From positions 50,211 to 114,210 of the forward strand of contig CAADUZ010000007.1 in assembly GCA_900752335.1 (NCBI GenBank): a stretch of DNA of 64,000 bases. The letters are read 5' to 3'. Within the stretch, counting starts at the first letter, position 1, and each line of letters starts with the position of its first letter. The notes beneath the pieces are model-generated. The model was not told the origin of the DNA. It saw only the letters and a list, made by a program, of their open reading frames with translations, and made no database searches. This DNA is from Clostridia bacterium. GTDB lineage: Bacteria; Bacillota; Clostridia; TANB77; CAG-508. The position numbers were made by a program, and so were the translations under genes. Shown here piece after piece: positions 25,981 through 34,258 of the stretch.

Positions 25981-28779
25981 TTATTCTTCGTCTTTAGAAG
26001 TATTTATTTTAAATAATTTAAATATTTCAACTATTACTAATGGTAATAACACAAGTCCAACTATTTCAAGTACATTATTCATTGGTAGTATTGGAATGCT
26101 GAATAAATGTCTTAAAGCCGGTACGAATAATATTACTAACATAAGTGCTGCTGAAATCGCTATAGCTCCAAGTAATACTTTGTTATTAAATGGATGCGTT
26201 TTGAATATTGATTTTTTGTTGTTTCTAATATTAAATACATGTACTAATTCTGAAAATGCTAATGTTACAAATGCCATTGTTTGGCCAATTTCTACTTTTA
26301 CTTCTTGTTTTTCTACCATTTCTGCACCATTAGCTAATGCTTCTTCCAAGTTTTCCACTTCACTTACAGCATATATTCCATTATCTATTCTAACCATTTC
26401 TGTAAGTTGGTTGTCTGGTGTAGCAAGCCCGATAATAAATGCAGCAAGAGTAAGAAGTCCTATCATGAATCCCTGGTACACCACTCTCCAAGTCATTCCT
26501 TTTGTAAATATACCCTTTTGCTTTTTAGGCTTTCTTTGCATAACGTCATCTTCTGCTGGGTCTACTGCCAATGCTAAAGCAGGAAGTGAGTCTGTAACTA
26601 GGTTTATCCATAGTATATGAATTGGAAGTAATACTTCTATTAAGTTTATATCTATGCCAAATGTACTTCCAAGCCATGGTGTAATTAATATTGCTATAAA
26701 TAGTGTTACTATTTCGCCAACATTGCTTGATAACAAAAATTGTATTGCTTTCAAAATGTTATCATAAATACGTCTTCCTTCTTCTACAGAAGATACTATT
26801 GTTGCAAAATTATCGTCTGTTAGTATTACGTCTGCAGCTTCTTTTGATACGTCTGTTCCAACTATTCCCATTGCACAGCCAATATCTGCTGTTTTTAATG
26901 CTGGTGCATCATTTACACCATCTCCAGTCATAGCAACAATTTCTTCATTTGCTTGCCATGCCTTTACAATACGTACTTTATGCTCTGGTGACACTCTTGC
27001 ATATACTGAATATTGTCTAATGTTTTTAGTTAGGTCTTCGTCAGACATTTCTTCAAGTTCTGTTCCTGTTATAGCTTCATTTTCATTTTCTAATATGCCA
27101 AGTGCTTTTGCTATTGCAACTGCTGTGATTTTGTGGTCACCTGTAATCATTACAGTTTTAATACCTGCTGTTTTACATTTTTCTACTGCCAATTTTACTT
27201 CTTCTCTTGGTGGGTCTATCATACCAACCATACCAACAAATATTAAATCATTTTCTATATTTTTCATTTCCTCATCTGTTGGTTCGTGGTCAAGTTCCTT
27301 GTATGCCATTGCTAATACTCTTAAAGCATCTTGTGCCATTTCTGTATTGTATTTAGTTATCGTTTCTCTATACTCACTTAAATTGTTCTTTATCTCTCCA
27401 TCTAGTTCATAACGCGTACATTTTGCTAAAAGCTCGTCTATTCCACCTTTTGTATATGCTATATATTTATCTCCAACTTTGTTTACTGTAGTCATAAGCT
27501 TTCTGTCTGAATCAAATGGATATTCTTTTATTCTTTGTAATTTCAAAGCATTGTTTACGTCAAACTTAATTTTGAAGCCTAAATCAATTAATGCAGTTTC
27601 TGTTGGATCCCCTGTCAAATTGTTGTTTTCACCTATTTTAGTATCATTACACAATGTTACTGTATACATTAATTTTTCTAAAGAATTTTCTACGTTTGAT
27701 ATATCTTCTACATTAACTAATTTATTATCTGCAAATACTTTTTGTACAGTCATTTTATTTTGTGTTAGTGTTCCTGTTTTATCAGAACATATAACTGTTG
27801 CACTACCCAAAGTTTCTACTGCAGGAAGTTTTTTGATTATGGCATTTTTCTTTACCATTCTTTGAACACCAATAGCTAAAACTATTGTAGATACAGCCGC
27901 TAGCCCCTCTGGAATTGCTGCAACAGCTAGACTTACTGCTGTCATAAACATATCTATTATGTCTTTTCCATAAGCAATACCTATAATAAATATTACTATA
28001 CATATTGCTAAAGCTGCTATACCAAGTGTTTTACCAAGTTTGTTTAACTTTATTTGAAGTGGTGTTGCACTACCAACCGTGTCATTTATAATTGTTGCAA
28101 TTTTTCCAACTTCTGTATTCATACCAGTTTCTACAACTATACCTTTTCCTCTTCCATAAGTGATAAGTGAAGAAGAAAATAGCATATTGGTTCTATCTCC
28201 AATACCAACTTTTTCGTCAGATATAGCTTCAGAATTCTTATCTACTGGTACAGATTCTCCTGTAAGTGAAGATTCTTGAGATTTTAAATTTACACCTTCA
28301 ACTATCCTCAAATCTGCCGGTACATAATCTCCTGTATCTAAAACTACTATATCTCCTGGTACAAGCTCTCTTGAAGCCACAACTTCTACTTTGCCATTAC
28401 GCACAACCTTCGCCACATGTGAGCTTAACTTTTGAAGAGCCTCTAAAGATTTTTCTGCTTTACTTTCTTGTACCACACCTATTATTGCATTTACAATTAC
28501 GACTATTAAAATAATAATTGAATCTGTTATACCTTCGCCTTCCATGTATCCAACTATTCCAGATACTATGGCTGCAATGATTAGGACAATAATCATAAAA
28601 TCTTTAAACTGTTCTAAAAACTTTACAAATAAACTCTTTTTCTTTTTGGCTTTTAGTTCGTTATAGCCAAACTCTTTCCTTTTTTCTTCTACTTCATCTT
28701 TGGTTAATCCCTGCTGTAAATTCGTTTTAAGTTCTTTTTCAACTTCGTTTGTTTCTTTGTTAAACCAATTTTTTTCCAA
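25981..28779 (-). CDS. P-type cation ATPase, Ca2+/Mn2+ type
   Basis: The 932-residue protein has a cation-ATPase N-terminal domain, the TGES actuator motif (SLTGESVPV), the phosphorylated Asp333 in CSDKTGTLTQNKM, the TGDGVNDAPALK hinge and ten predicted membrane segments. PEGL in the fourth segment (VAAIPEGLAAV) and NLVTDSLPALALA fit the Ca2+/Mn2+ transporter group (SERCA/PMR1-like). A manganese-type riboswitch precedes the gene, so manganese, and perhaps calcium, export is the best guess. It is about 280 bases downstream of yqeY on the same strand with its own regulatory leader. Confidence 0.93.
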   Translation of the reverse strand: MEKNWFNKETNEVEKELKTNLQQGLTKDEVEEKRKEFGYNELKAKKKKSLFVKFLEQFKDFMIIVLIIAAIVSGIVGYMEGEGITDSIIILIVVIVNAIIGVVQESKAEKSLEALQKLSSHVAKVVRNGKVEVVASRELVPGDIVVLDTGDYVPADLRIVEGVNLKSQESSLTGESVPVDKNSEAISDEKVGIGDRTNMLFSSSLITYGRGKGIVVETGMNTEVGKIATIINDTVGSATPLQIKLNKLGKTLGIAALAICIVIFIIGIAYGKDIIDMFMTAVSLAVAAIPEGLAAVSTIVLAIGVQRMVKKNAIIKKLPAVETLGSATVICSDKTGTLTQNKMTVQKVFADNKLVNVEDISNVENSLEKLMYTVTLCNDTKIGENNNLTGDPTETALIDLGFKIKFDVNNALKLQRIKEYPFDSDRKLMTTVNKVGDKYIAYTKGGIDELLAKCTRYELDGEIKNNLSEYRETITKYNTEMAQDALRVLAMAYKELDHEPTDEEMKNIENDLIFVGMVGMIDPPREEVKLAVEKCKTAGIKTVMITGDHKITAVAIAKALGILENENEAITGTELEEMSDEDLTKNIRQYSVYARVSPEHKVRIVKAWQANEEIVAMTGDGVNDAPALKTADIGCAMGIVGTDVSKEAADVILTDDNFATIVSSVEEGRRIYDNILKAIQFLLSSNVGEIVTLFIAILITPWLGSTFGIDINLIEVLLPIHILWINLVTDSLPALALAVDPAEDDVMQRKPKKQKGIFTKGMTWRVVYQGFMIGLLTLAAFIIGLATPDNQLTEMVRIDNGIYAVSEVENLEEALANGAEMVEKQEVKVEIGQTMAFVTLAFSELVHVFNIRNNKKSIFKTHPFNNKVLLGAIAISAALMLVILFVPALRHLFSIPILPMNNVLEIVGLVLLPLVIVEIFKLFKINTSKDEE

Positions 28780-28875
28780 AATAATCTCTCCTCTTAAAAT
28801 TATTTAAGTAAAAACTTTTTCTTTTATTTTCTGCATACATGGAATAATTATACAATTAAAATGGAATAAATAAAG

Positions 28876-29005
28876 GACTTTTTTAATTTATATATAATTT
28901 TTTAATATATATAAACTAAAAAAGTCTTGCTTACCTAAAACAATTTAGGCTATTAACCATTTTATGTGCTGTTGATTAATAATTAACCAAGCTACTCCCT
29001 TTTTT
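28876..29005 (-). promoter_or_regulatory. yybP-ykoY-like manganese riboswitch with terminator hairpin
   Basis: Read on the minus strand, 29005-28918 starts AAAAAGGGAGTAGC and ends GCAAGACTTTTTT, with AATCAACA in the middle. These are the flanking consensus blocks of the yybP-ykoY aptamer that binds Mn2+. The 3' strand GACTTTTTT can instead pair with AAAAAAGTC (28876-28884) in a long AU-rich hairpin (28876-28926) followed by a T-rich tail. That gives an ON switch: Mn2+ stabilises the aptamer and stops the terminator forming. It lies about 100 bases upstream of the P-type ATPase start. Confidence 0.8.
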
Positions 29006-29056
29006 ACATGTTTACTAATTATATTACATATAATTTATTTGTCAAGACCTAATGTC

Positions 29057-29497
29057 TTATGATAATAATTTTTTTACAGCTTCATTTATAGTCTTGCCGT
29101 CTGATGCTGCACCTATCTTTTCCTTTGCTGCTTTCATTACTTTACCCATATCTTTCATTGAAGTAGCATTTTCTTCTTTTATAACCTCGGCAACTATTTG
29201 CTCTACTTCTTCAGTAGATAATTGCTTTGGTAAATATTCAGCAAGTACACTTATCTCTTCTTTTATTTCATTTATTAAATCTTCTCTACCACTTTTTTCA
29301 TAATCTACTAGAGAGTCTTTTCTCTTTTTAGATTCTTTTGCAATAATTTCAATTATTTGATTATCGTCTAATGTGATTTGCTTATCTTTTTCTACTTGTA
29401 AGATAGCAGCTCTTACCATTTGTACAACATTTTTTCTAACCACATTTTTATCTTTCATACAATTTTTTAAATCTTCTAATAACTTTTCTTTTAACAT
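29057..29497 (-). CDS. yqeY: GatB/YqeY-domain protein
   Basis: The 146-residue protein matches YqeY: MLKEKLLEDLKNCMKDKNVVRKNVVQMVRAAILQVEK at the start, then ELISVLAEYLPKQLS-type helices and a final KMGKVMKAAKEKIG. The domain is related to the tail of GatB and may bind tRNA or aid amidotransferase reactions. RBS GGAGAG precedes ATG. No gat genes are nearby. Confidence 0.9.
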   Translation of the reverse strand: MLKEKLLEDLKNCMKDKNVVRKNVVQMVRAAILQVEKDKQITLDDNQIIEIIAKESKKRKDSLVDYEKSGREDLINEIKEEISVLAEYLPKQLSTEEVEQIVAEVIKEENATSMKDMGKVMKAAKEKIGAASDGKTINEAVKKLLS

Positions 29498-29645
29498 AAA
29501 AATCTCTCCTTTATAGTAATATTTTTATTACTTACAAGTATAATTATATAGCAGTTACCTGTTTATTTCAACCTTTTTTTATTTGTATTTTACTTTTTTA
29601 TTTATGCACAGCAAAAAATATTTATGAAAATTTTTGATAAATATA

Positions 29646-29674
29646 TTGACAAAGTTTTATAAACAGGTTATAAT
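29646..29674 (+). promoter_or_regulatory. Consensus promoter of tRNA-Gly
   Basis: TTGACA (29646-29651) and TATAAT (29669-29674) are 17 bases apart, a perfect sigma-A promoter, 29 bases before the tRNA. Confidence 0.85.
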
Positions 29675-29703
29675 AATAACTGTTCCGCAAATAAAGGAAT
29701 AAT

Positions 29704-29777
<74 letters not shown>

Positions 29778-29786
29778 ACTTACTGC

Positions 29787-29830
29787 ACCACTGAAAGTAG
29801 AGAGTTATCTCAATTTCAGTGGTCTTTTTT
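29787..29830 (+). terminator. Terminator of tRNA-Gly
   Basis: ACCACTGAAA (29787-29796) pairs with TTTCAGTGGT (29814-29823), then CTTTTTT. Confidence 0.85.
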
Positions 29831-29843
29831 ATATTGCTACAGC

Positions 29844-29877
29844 AAAAAAACCATCCAGTATCAAATCTGGATGGTTT
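29844..29877 (-). terminator. Terminator of the 94-residue orphan gene
   Basis: AAACCATCCAG (29848-29858) pairs with CTGGATGGTTT (29867-29877); on the minus strand a run of seven T follows. Confidence 0.85.
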
Positions 29878-29888
29878 TACTGGTTATG

Positions 29889-30173
29889 TCACTTTCTCCA
29901 TACGTCCTTTTGAATTTCTGCAATAGCCTCTGGCAGATACACAGTAAGTGTATCTTTTGAAATCTCATAGCGACCTGTGAGATTTATTTTAATCAGTGCT
30001 CTTGCATAGGTTTCAAGCTGATCCATATATACTTCTAAAAATTCCGGATCAGTTTCGGTTACATGAAGCTTTAGAACATTGCCTGCAGTAGGCTCAACCA
30101 GTTTAACGGGAATATCATCGTTTTCTTCAATGTATTTCCGCTGCTGTCTTCTTTTGTACGAATCCTTTCCCAT
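29889..30173 (-). CDS. Orphan protein of unknown function (94 residues)
   Basis: I do not recognise this product. It begins with a basic stretch (MGKDSYKRRQQRKYIEEND) and continues as an alpha/beta sequence with no membrane segment or cysteine. RBS AAGGAGG lies eight bases before ATG. Codon use is richer in G and C (CTGTATCTG-like, GATCAGCTT) than core neighbours, and it has a textbook terminator of its own. It lies in the tRNA-flanked accessory segment with dinD, so recent acquisition is likely. Confidence 0.65.
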   Translation of the reverse strand: MGKDSYKRRQQRKYIEENDDIPVKLVEPTAGNVLKLHVTETDPEFLEVYMDQLETYARALIKINLTGRYEISKDTLTVYLPEAIAEIQKDVWRK

Positions 30174-30332
30174 TCGTTTTTCCTCCTTAATTATGTTGGA
30201 AAATTTTATTGCAACAAAAAGTTACATATTCAATTATATCACAATTTATGTAAAAATAAAAGATATTGTTGTTATGCTTTATACTTCTTTAAACTATTTT
30301 TATTTTCTTTTTCTAATTGTTTTAGACTCTTT

Positions 30333-31118
30333 TTAGGTGTTGGAAGATTTTCTGGCATAGTTCCGACCAGCTTCTTTGATAGCTTTTCTAACTATTTTTC
30401 CAATTTTATTATGAGTATCACAAGCTTTCTTTTCAGTATCAACTTTATCTCTTTTTAATCTTTGTTCCGTTTGAGAAATTCTAAATAAATTTGCTATAAG
30501 TTCATCACTTCCCATATTATCTAAAATATCTTCTCTATACCTTAATCCTTTTCTTTTAGCAATATCATCAGCAGTTTCTCCATTATATAAGCCTTTATAA
30601 CCAGCATTATGAAATTTATCAAAATTTTTAACACCTGCATTTTTAGCAGTTTGATTAAGTGAGTAATTCCCTTTTCTTGTTAAATCTCTTTGATAAAATC
30701 TTTTCTCATCTTCTGTTAGCATACTATATTCTTTTTCATTAATTTCTTGTTTTCTTGTTTGAACTGCAAAATATGTTTGAGCAAGAGCTACAATTTTTAA
30801 TCTTGGATTTGCATTTTGAGCTATGAGATAACAAGCATATCGTGTTAACTTATAATCCTTTTGTTCTCTTTTCGCACCAGACCCTATTTCTACCATTTTG
30901 TTGACAACAACGAAATGGTCAATGTCATTAATTTCAGAGTTTTGACAAGCTATCCTTGCTTTTTTTATTACTGCATCAAAATATCTCCAATCTTTATAAC
31001 TTAAAACTTTCATTAATTCTCTAGCATACCAAAATTCAATTCCATTTTCGTCAATATGTTTTATATTCTCAAATGATTTATTGTTCCTATCTATCTTTAT
31101 CAATGATATCAGCTCCAT
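30333..31118 (-). CDS. dinD: DNA-damage-inducible protein D (DinD)
   Basis: The 261-residue protein has the DinD pattern: a BRO-like N-terminal part (ENGIEFWYARELMKVLSYKDWRYFDAVIKKA), DHFVVVNKMVEIGSGAKREQKDYKLTRYACYLIAQNA, and a C-terminal DinD part with KGLYNGETADDIAKRKGL. E. coli DinD is LexA-regulated and inhibits RecA strand exchange. A sigma-A promoter with a LexA-type box in its spacer lies just upstream, which agrees. The ATG at 31118 lacks a clear RBS; a TTG at 31103, nine bases after GGAG, is an alternative start. Confidence 0.88.
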   Translation of the reverse strand: MELISLIKIDRNNKSFENIKHIDENGIEFWYARELMKVLSYKDWRYFDAVIKKARIACQNSEINDIDHFVVVNKMVEIGSGAKREQKDYKLTRYACYLIAQNANPRLKIVALAQTYFAVQTRKQEINEKEYSMLTEDEKRFYQRDLTRKGNYSLNQTAKNAGVKNFDKFHNAGYKGLYNGETADDIAKRKGLRYREDILDNMGSDELIANLFRISQTEQRLKRDKVDTEKKACDTHNKIGKIVRKAIKEAGRNYARKSSNT

Positions 31119-31145
31119 TCACAATATTTTTCTTATACCAAACGT

Positions 31146-31174
31146 ATTATAAAACATTAGTTCGCAAAAGTCAA
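31146..31174 (-). promoter_or_regulatory. SOS promoter of dinD: LexA box between -35 and -10
   Basis: On the minus strand TTGACT (31169-31174) and TATAAT (31146-31151) are 17 bases apart. The spacer holds CGAACTAATGTTTT (31151-31164), matching the Gram-positive LexA consensus CGAAC-N4-GTTYG at all but the last two positions. The KilA-N gene promoter at 59196 has the same layout. Confidence 0.82.
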
Positions 31175-31211
31175 TTAAGATTTTCTTTTTTATTTTTTAG
31201 TTTTGAACAAG

Positions 31212-31242
31212 AAAGCTAGTAATATCAAATACTAGCTTTTTT
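31212..31242. terminator. Hairpin terminator in the dinD/tRNA-Gly intergenic region
   Basis: AAAGCTAGTA (31212-31221) pairs with TACTAGCTTT (31230-31239). It has T runs on both strands and may end the tRNA-Gly transcript coming from the right. The rest of 31243-31432 is low-complexity AT-rich DNA with repeated TTTTAATGTA words; I see no gene there. Confidence 0.6.
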
Positions 31243-31432
31243 ATATTAAAAATATTTTAATGTAAATTTTTTTAGAGTTTTAATGTAATTTTAATGTAGT
31301 TTTTTCATAATTTTAAGAATTTTTAAGGGTTTTTAAAAAGTTCAAAAATATCTTCAATGTCAGAAAGCCTTGATTTTTCAATGCTTTAGTAATTTTAAGA
31401 AGCTTTAAAAAGTTTTAAAAATATAAATTCTT

Positions 31433-31506
<74 letters not shown>

Positions 31507-31517
31507 ATAATAATATT

Positions 31518-31546
31518 AGTATATCATTTTACTATTTAATTGTCTA
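31518..31546 (-). promoter_or_regulatory. Promoter of the second tRNA-Gly
   Basis: TAGACA (31541-31546) and TATACT (31518-31523) on the minus strand are 17 bases apart, 11 bases before the tRNA. Confidence 0.65.
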
Positions 31547-31576
31547 GATTTTATCTCATATCTGTAAAAATAAAAC

Positions 31577-31598
31577 AAAAAAGCGGAGTCTCCTCCGC
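31577..31598 (-). terminator. Terminator of the 136-residue orphan gene
   Basis: GCGGAG (31583-31588) and CTCCGC (31593-31598) form a stem with a four-base loop; TTTTTT follows on the minus strand. It lies nine bases after the stop codon. Confidence 0.88.
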
Positions 31599-31607
31599 CC
31601 AAAAGTA

Positions 31608-32018
31608 TTATCGTACTTTTAAATAATAGTCGCAATATTCAAATTTGAAACTTACTGTTTTGTTTTGTGAAAGCTCCATCCCATAAACATACCTCTCATA
31701 ATCGCTCCGCAACCTTTTTTCTTCTGCTCCTGTAACCCATTTTCCTGTATAGGTTTTTGTGTAGCATTCCGCTTGGTTTACACGATAGACGCTGCAGGAG
31801 CCATCTTGTTGGTATGTTTTTATAGATACTCGTAAAATGCAATTTGCATTTTTTAGCGGGACTTCACGTACCTCTCTAAAACCTAATGCCTGAATCAATT
31901 TAAAAGCTTTGGCCTTTAGGCTGTCAAAAGATACCTTTTCCTGCTCTTTGATGGGTTTTATAGAAAAGCTGCCACAACTGATACACCGTAATTTTTCTTT
32001 TTTAGTTTTGCTAAACAT
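31608..32018 (-). CDS. Orphan protein of unknown function (136 residues)
   Basis: I do not recognise the product. It begins with a basic stretch and a CISCGS pair that could be half a zinc site, followed by a helix with EVREVPLKNANCILRVSIKTYQ and a beta-rich half (GSCSVYRVNQAECYTKTYTGKW). RBS GGGAGG precedes ATG. Codons are richer in G and C than the neighbours. It is a self-contained cassette with a strong promoter, a palindromic operator candidate and a strong terminator, in the tRNA-flanked segment. Confidence 0.65.
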   Translation of the reverse strand: MFSKTKKEKLRCISCGSFSIKPIKEQEKVSFDSLKAKAFKLIQALGFREVREVPLKNANCILRVSIKTYQQDGSCSVYRVNQAECYTKTYTGKWVTGAEEKRLRSDYERYVYGMELSQNKTVSFKFEYCDYYLKVR

Positions 32019-32064
32019 ATTATTTACCTCCCAATATAAATTATTAAACTGGAAAAAAAAACAT

Positions 32065-32117
32065 TCGAATCAAATTCGAGTATACATAATTTTATCACAT
32101 TGTTGCAGTATAGTCAA
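32065..32117 (-). promoter_or_regulatory. Promoter with palindromic operator candidate
   Basis: On the minus strand TTGACT (32112-32117) and TAAAAT (32089-32094) are 17 bases apart. Just downstream of the -10 lies the perfect palindrome TCGAAT-N3-ATTCGA (32065-32079), a plausible repressor site for the 136-residue gene. Confidence 0.65.
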
Positions 32118-32180
32118 TTTTTTCAAATTTTGACTTGCATAAATTTATTTTTTGTGGTAGTATATAAAAGTAAACTTCAT

Positions 32181-32256
32181 AGGGGTATAGTGTCAATGGT
32201 TAGCACGATGGTCTCCAAAACCACAAGTCTGAGTTCGAGTCTTAGTACCCCTGCCA
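32181..32256 (+). tRNA. tRNA-Trp (anticodon CCA)
   Basis: The acceptor stem AGGGGTA/TACCCCT, D arm, anticodon stem TGGT/ACCA with loop CTCCAAA, T arm CTGAG-TTCGAGT-CTTAG and an encoded CCA end fit a tRNA. The anticodon CCA reads UGG. An upstream TTGACT at 32130 is present but the -10 is not clear. Confidence 0.93.
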
Positions 32257-32264
32257 TACCATTG

Positions 32265-32296
32265 AATGTACAATTTTTAGGATTGTACATTTTTTG
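32265..32296 (+). terminator. Terminator of tRNA-Trp
   Basis: AATGTACAAT (32265-32274) pairs with ATTGTACATT (32282-32291), then TTTTTG. Confidence 0.85.
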
Positions 32297-32332
32297 TTAG
32301 AATAATAAATGTAGTAATAAAAGGGTGTTCTT

Positions 32333-32899
32333 ATGAAAAACAAAGAAAATAGAAGTAATGATAGTAACAATAACAAATTGGAAAAAGTTAAACAAAAAAA
32401 TCTTAAAACTAAAGATAATTCTGCTAAAGACAAAAGCAGCCTAAAAGAAAATTCTTTTGTAAAAAAGTTACTAGCTAATAAGTTCTTATCTAAAGTTCTT
32501 ACAAAAGAAGTTATATTATATATTTTATTTGGCTTGTTAACTACAGCAATAAATGTTGGTACATTTACTTTACTTACATATTGCTTCCATGTAGAAGAAA
32601 ATTTAGCTAATAATATAGGTATCGTTCTTGCTGTACTTTTTGCATATGTAACTAATAAAGATTTGGTTTTTCATTCAGAAGCACAAGGTTTTGGAGAAAA
32701 ATTTATTGAGTTTTGCAGATTTATTTTAGGTAGATTATTTACAATGTTTGTAGAATCTATTGGAGGTTCTTTAATGTTTAAATACCTTCCTATTCCAGTT
32801 ATCATTAGCAAATGTATAATTACTATAGTTGTTATTATATTAAATTTCTTTATAAGTAAGTTTTTCGCTTTTAAAACTTCAAATAAAGAAAATAAGTAA
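32333..32899 (+). CDS. GtrA-family membrane protein
   Basis: The 188-residue protein has a long charged N-terminus (1-60) and then four membrane segments of the GtrA domain, with the signature LFGLLTTAINVGTFTLL and YVTNKDLVFHS in the second half (F/FKTSNKENK end). GtrA proteins are thought to help move lipid-linked sugars or act with wall glycosyltransferases. The charged extension is longer than usual. An M23 peptidase-type gene follows 48 bases downstream. Confidence 0.88.
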   Translation: MKNKENRSNDSNNNKLEKVKQKNLKTKDNSAKDKSSLKENSFVKKLLANKFLSKVLTKEVILYILFGLLTTAINVGTFTLLTYCFHVEENLANNIGIVLAVLFAYVTNKDLVFHSEAQGFGEKFIEFCRFILGRLFTMFVESIGGSLMFKYLPIPVIISKCIITIVVIILNFFISKFFAFKTSNKENK

Positions 32900-32947
32900 T
32901 AATTTAAAATATTTCGGGGGCTATTAGAATATAAAGGAGTTTTTTGC

Positions 32948-33542
32948 ATGTCTAATAGCTTTTTTTCTTTTAAAATTTTAAGTATATTCATTATTTTTCT
33001 TACAGTATTTATTTCTGTATTTTTTATCCCAATGTTCCCAGACGAATTTGCTTCATACTCGGCTAAAGAATTCATATCTGTAGATATAAGCTCTTCTGGG
33101 CTTGCTTGGCCATCTCCAGGATATACCACTATTAATTCATATTTTGGATATAGAACCTCACCTACTGCAGGTGCTTCTTCATATCATTCTGGGTTAGATA
33201 TCGGTGCACCAGAAGGTAGTAAATTAATTGCTGTAACTTCTGGCGAAATTACTTTTGCAAGCTTTCTTGGTGGTGGTGGCTATACTATAACTTTAACTTC
33301 TGGAAATATTAAATTTACCTATTGCCATGTTTCCCCAAACTATATTGTAAAAGTTGGAGATAAAGTATCTCAAGGTCAAGTAATTGGCTATGTTGGTCCT
33401 AAAAATGTATATGGCGTAAAGGGGAATCAATATTTCGACGAAAATGGTAACCCCACAAATGGAGCTACAACTCGGTCCTCATTTACACTTTGGTGTAAGA
33501 ATAGACGGTGAGTACGTTGATCCTTTAAGCTTGTTTAATTAG
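32948..33542 (+). pseudogene. M23 (LytM-type) peptidase with a one-base frameshift before the catalytic motif
   Basis: ATG 32948 follows AAAGGAG. The protein has a signal/anchor segment (about 7-25), GYRTSPTAGASSYHSGLDIGAPEG with the zinc ligands, and YCHVSPNYIVKVGDKVSQGQ. At 33470-33476 (ACTCGGT) one extra base shifts the frame: the frame as given ends at 33511 with RSSFTLWCKNRR. Dropping one base restores GPHLHFGVRIDGEYVDPLSLFN ending at TAG 33540-33542, including the essential HLH zinc motif. Such enzymes cut peptidoglycan cross-bridges. The rest of the gene is intact, so either a very recent mutation or an assembly error is likely. Confidence 0.88.
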
Positions 33543-33616
33543 GTAGTTATAAATAAAACTCATTATTTCTTGTTTTATATTATAATAAGTAATTTTTTTC
33601 AACTATATTCAAATTA

Positions 33617-33746
33617 GAGAAGCAAGAAAAAATACAAGAGTAATAAATGTCGGTCAAGCTGACTTAAGAAGAAATTATAGAAAAAATTTCTATTCTTAAT
33701 TCACTTTCCATTCCATTTATTACTCTTGCATTTTTTCTTGGTTCTC
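33617..33746. repeat. 130-bp inverted-repeat element, MITE-like or large terminator
   Basis: Arms 33617-33649 and 33714-33746 are 33 bp long and differ at two positions, starting GAGAAGCAAG and ending CTTGGTTCTC. A second, inner AT-rich palindrome fills the centre. It lies between two converging genes. It contains no ORF. It may be a non-autonomous element or a strong bidirectional terminator. Confidence 0.75.
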
Positions 33747-33768
33747 TATAATTTACTTTAGCAAAAAC

Positions 33769-34242
33769 TTACATATCTTCGTCTTCTTTTTTATTATCTT
33801 CTATATCGTCTTCGTTTCCGTGACAATGAGAACAATCTCCATTACAACCTTCTTCTTGGTTCCAATCTAGTTCTATAATGTTATTGCATTTAGGACATTT
33901 TATTTCGTCTTTTTCTTCATCTGCTATATCAGTGGTAAATTCATAATTACAATATGGACAAACTATTTCAAACTCGTATGAGTCGTCGTCTTCATAGATA
34001 TCGCCTTCTATTTCGTCCACCATTGATTGGACACTTTCTATTTTAGAATCTATTTCTTTTTGTTTATCCTCAATTTCCTTTATTCTTGCATCAGTTAGAA
34101 TTGTTAATCTATCTATTATATCCATAAAAATAGTAGTTAATTCTATTATTTTTTCTTTTACATATAGTAAATCTTGAGGGTCTTTAACATTCTGTTCTAA
34201 ATCCTCTAATATTTTTTTGTATTTACCTTTTATATCAGACAT
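33769..34242 (-). CDS. Coiled-coil protein with zinc-ribbon (CD1247-like)
   Basis: The 157-residue protein has a helical N-terminus (1-85, coiled-coil pattern DRLTILTDARIKEIEDKQKEID), an acidic stretch and a zinc ribbon with CPYCNYEF and CPKCNNII (about 108-135). A further Cys/His cluster (CNGDCSHCHGNEDD) follows. A similar layout is known in Clostridia as a CD1247-type protein of unknown function. It is 16 bases after efp, so it belongs to the efp operon. Confidence 0.8.
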   Translation of the reverse strand: MSDIKGKYKKILEDLEQNVKDPQDLLYVKEKIIELTTIFMDIIDRLTILTDARIKEIEDKQKEIDSKIESVQSMVDEIEGDIYEDDDSYEFEIVCPYCNYEFTTDIADEEKDEIKCPKCNNIIELDWNQEEGCNGDCSHCHGNEDDIEDNKKEDEDM

Positions 34243-34258
34243 ATTTCTAGCTTCCTTC

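Noticed and set aside
31243..31432. A small gene or RNA in the AT-rich region
   Set aside because: Only low-complexity TTTTAATGTA words and no RBS, ORF or stable fold were seen.
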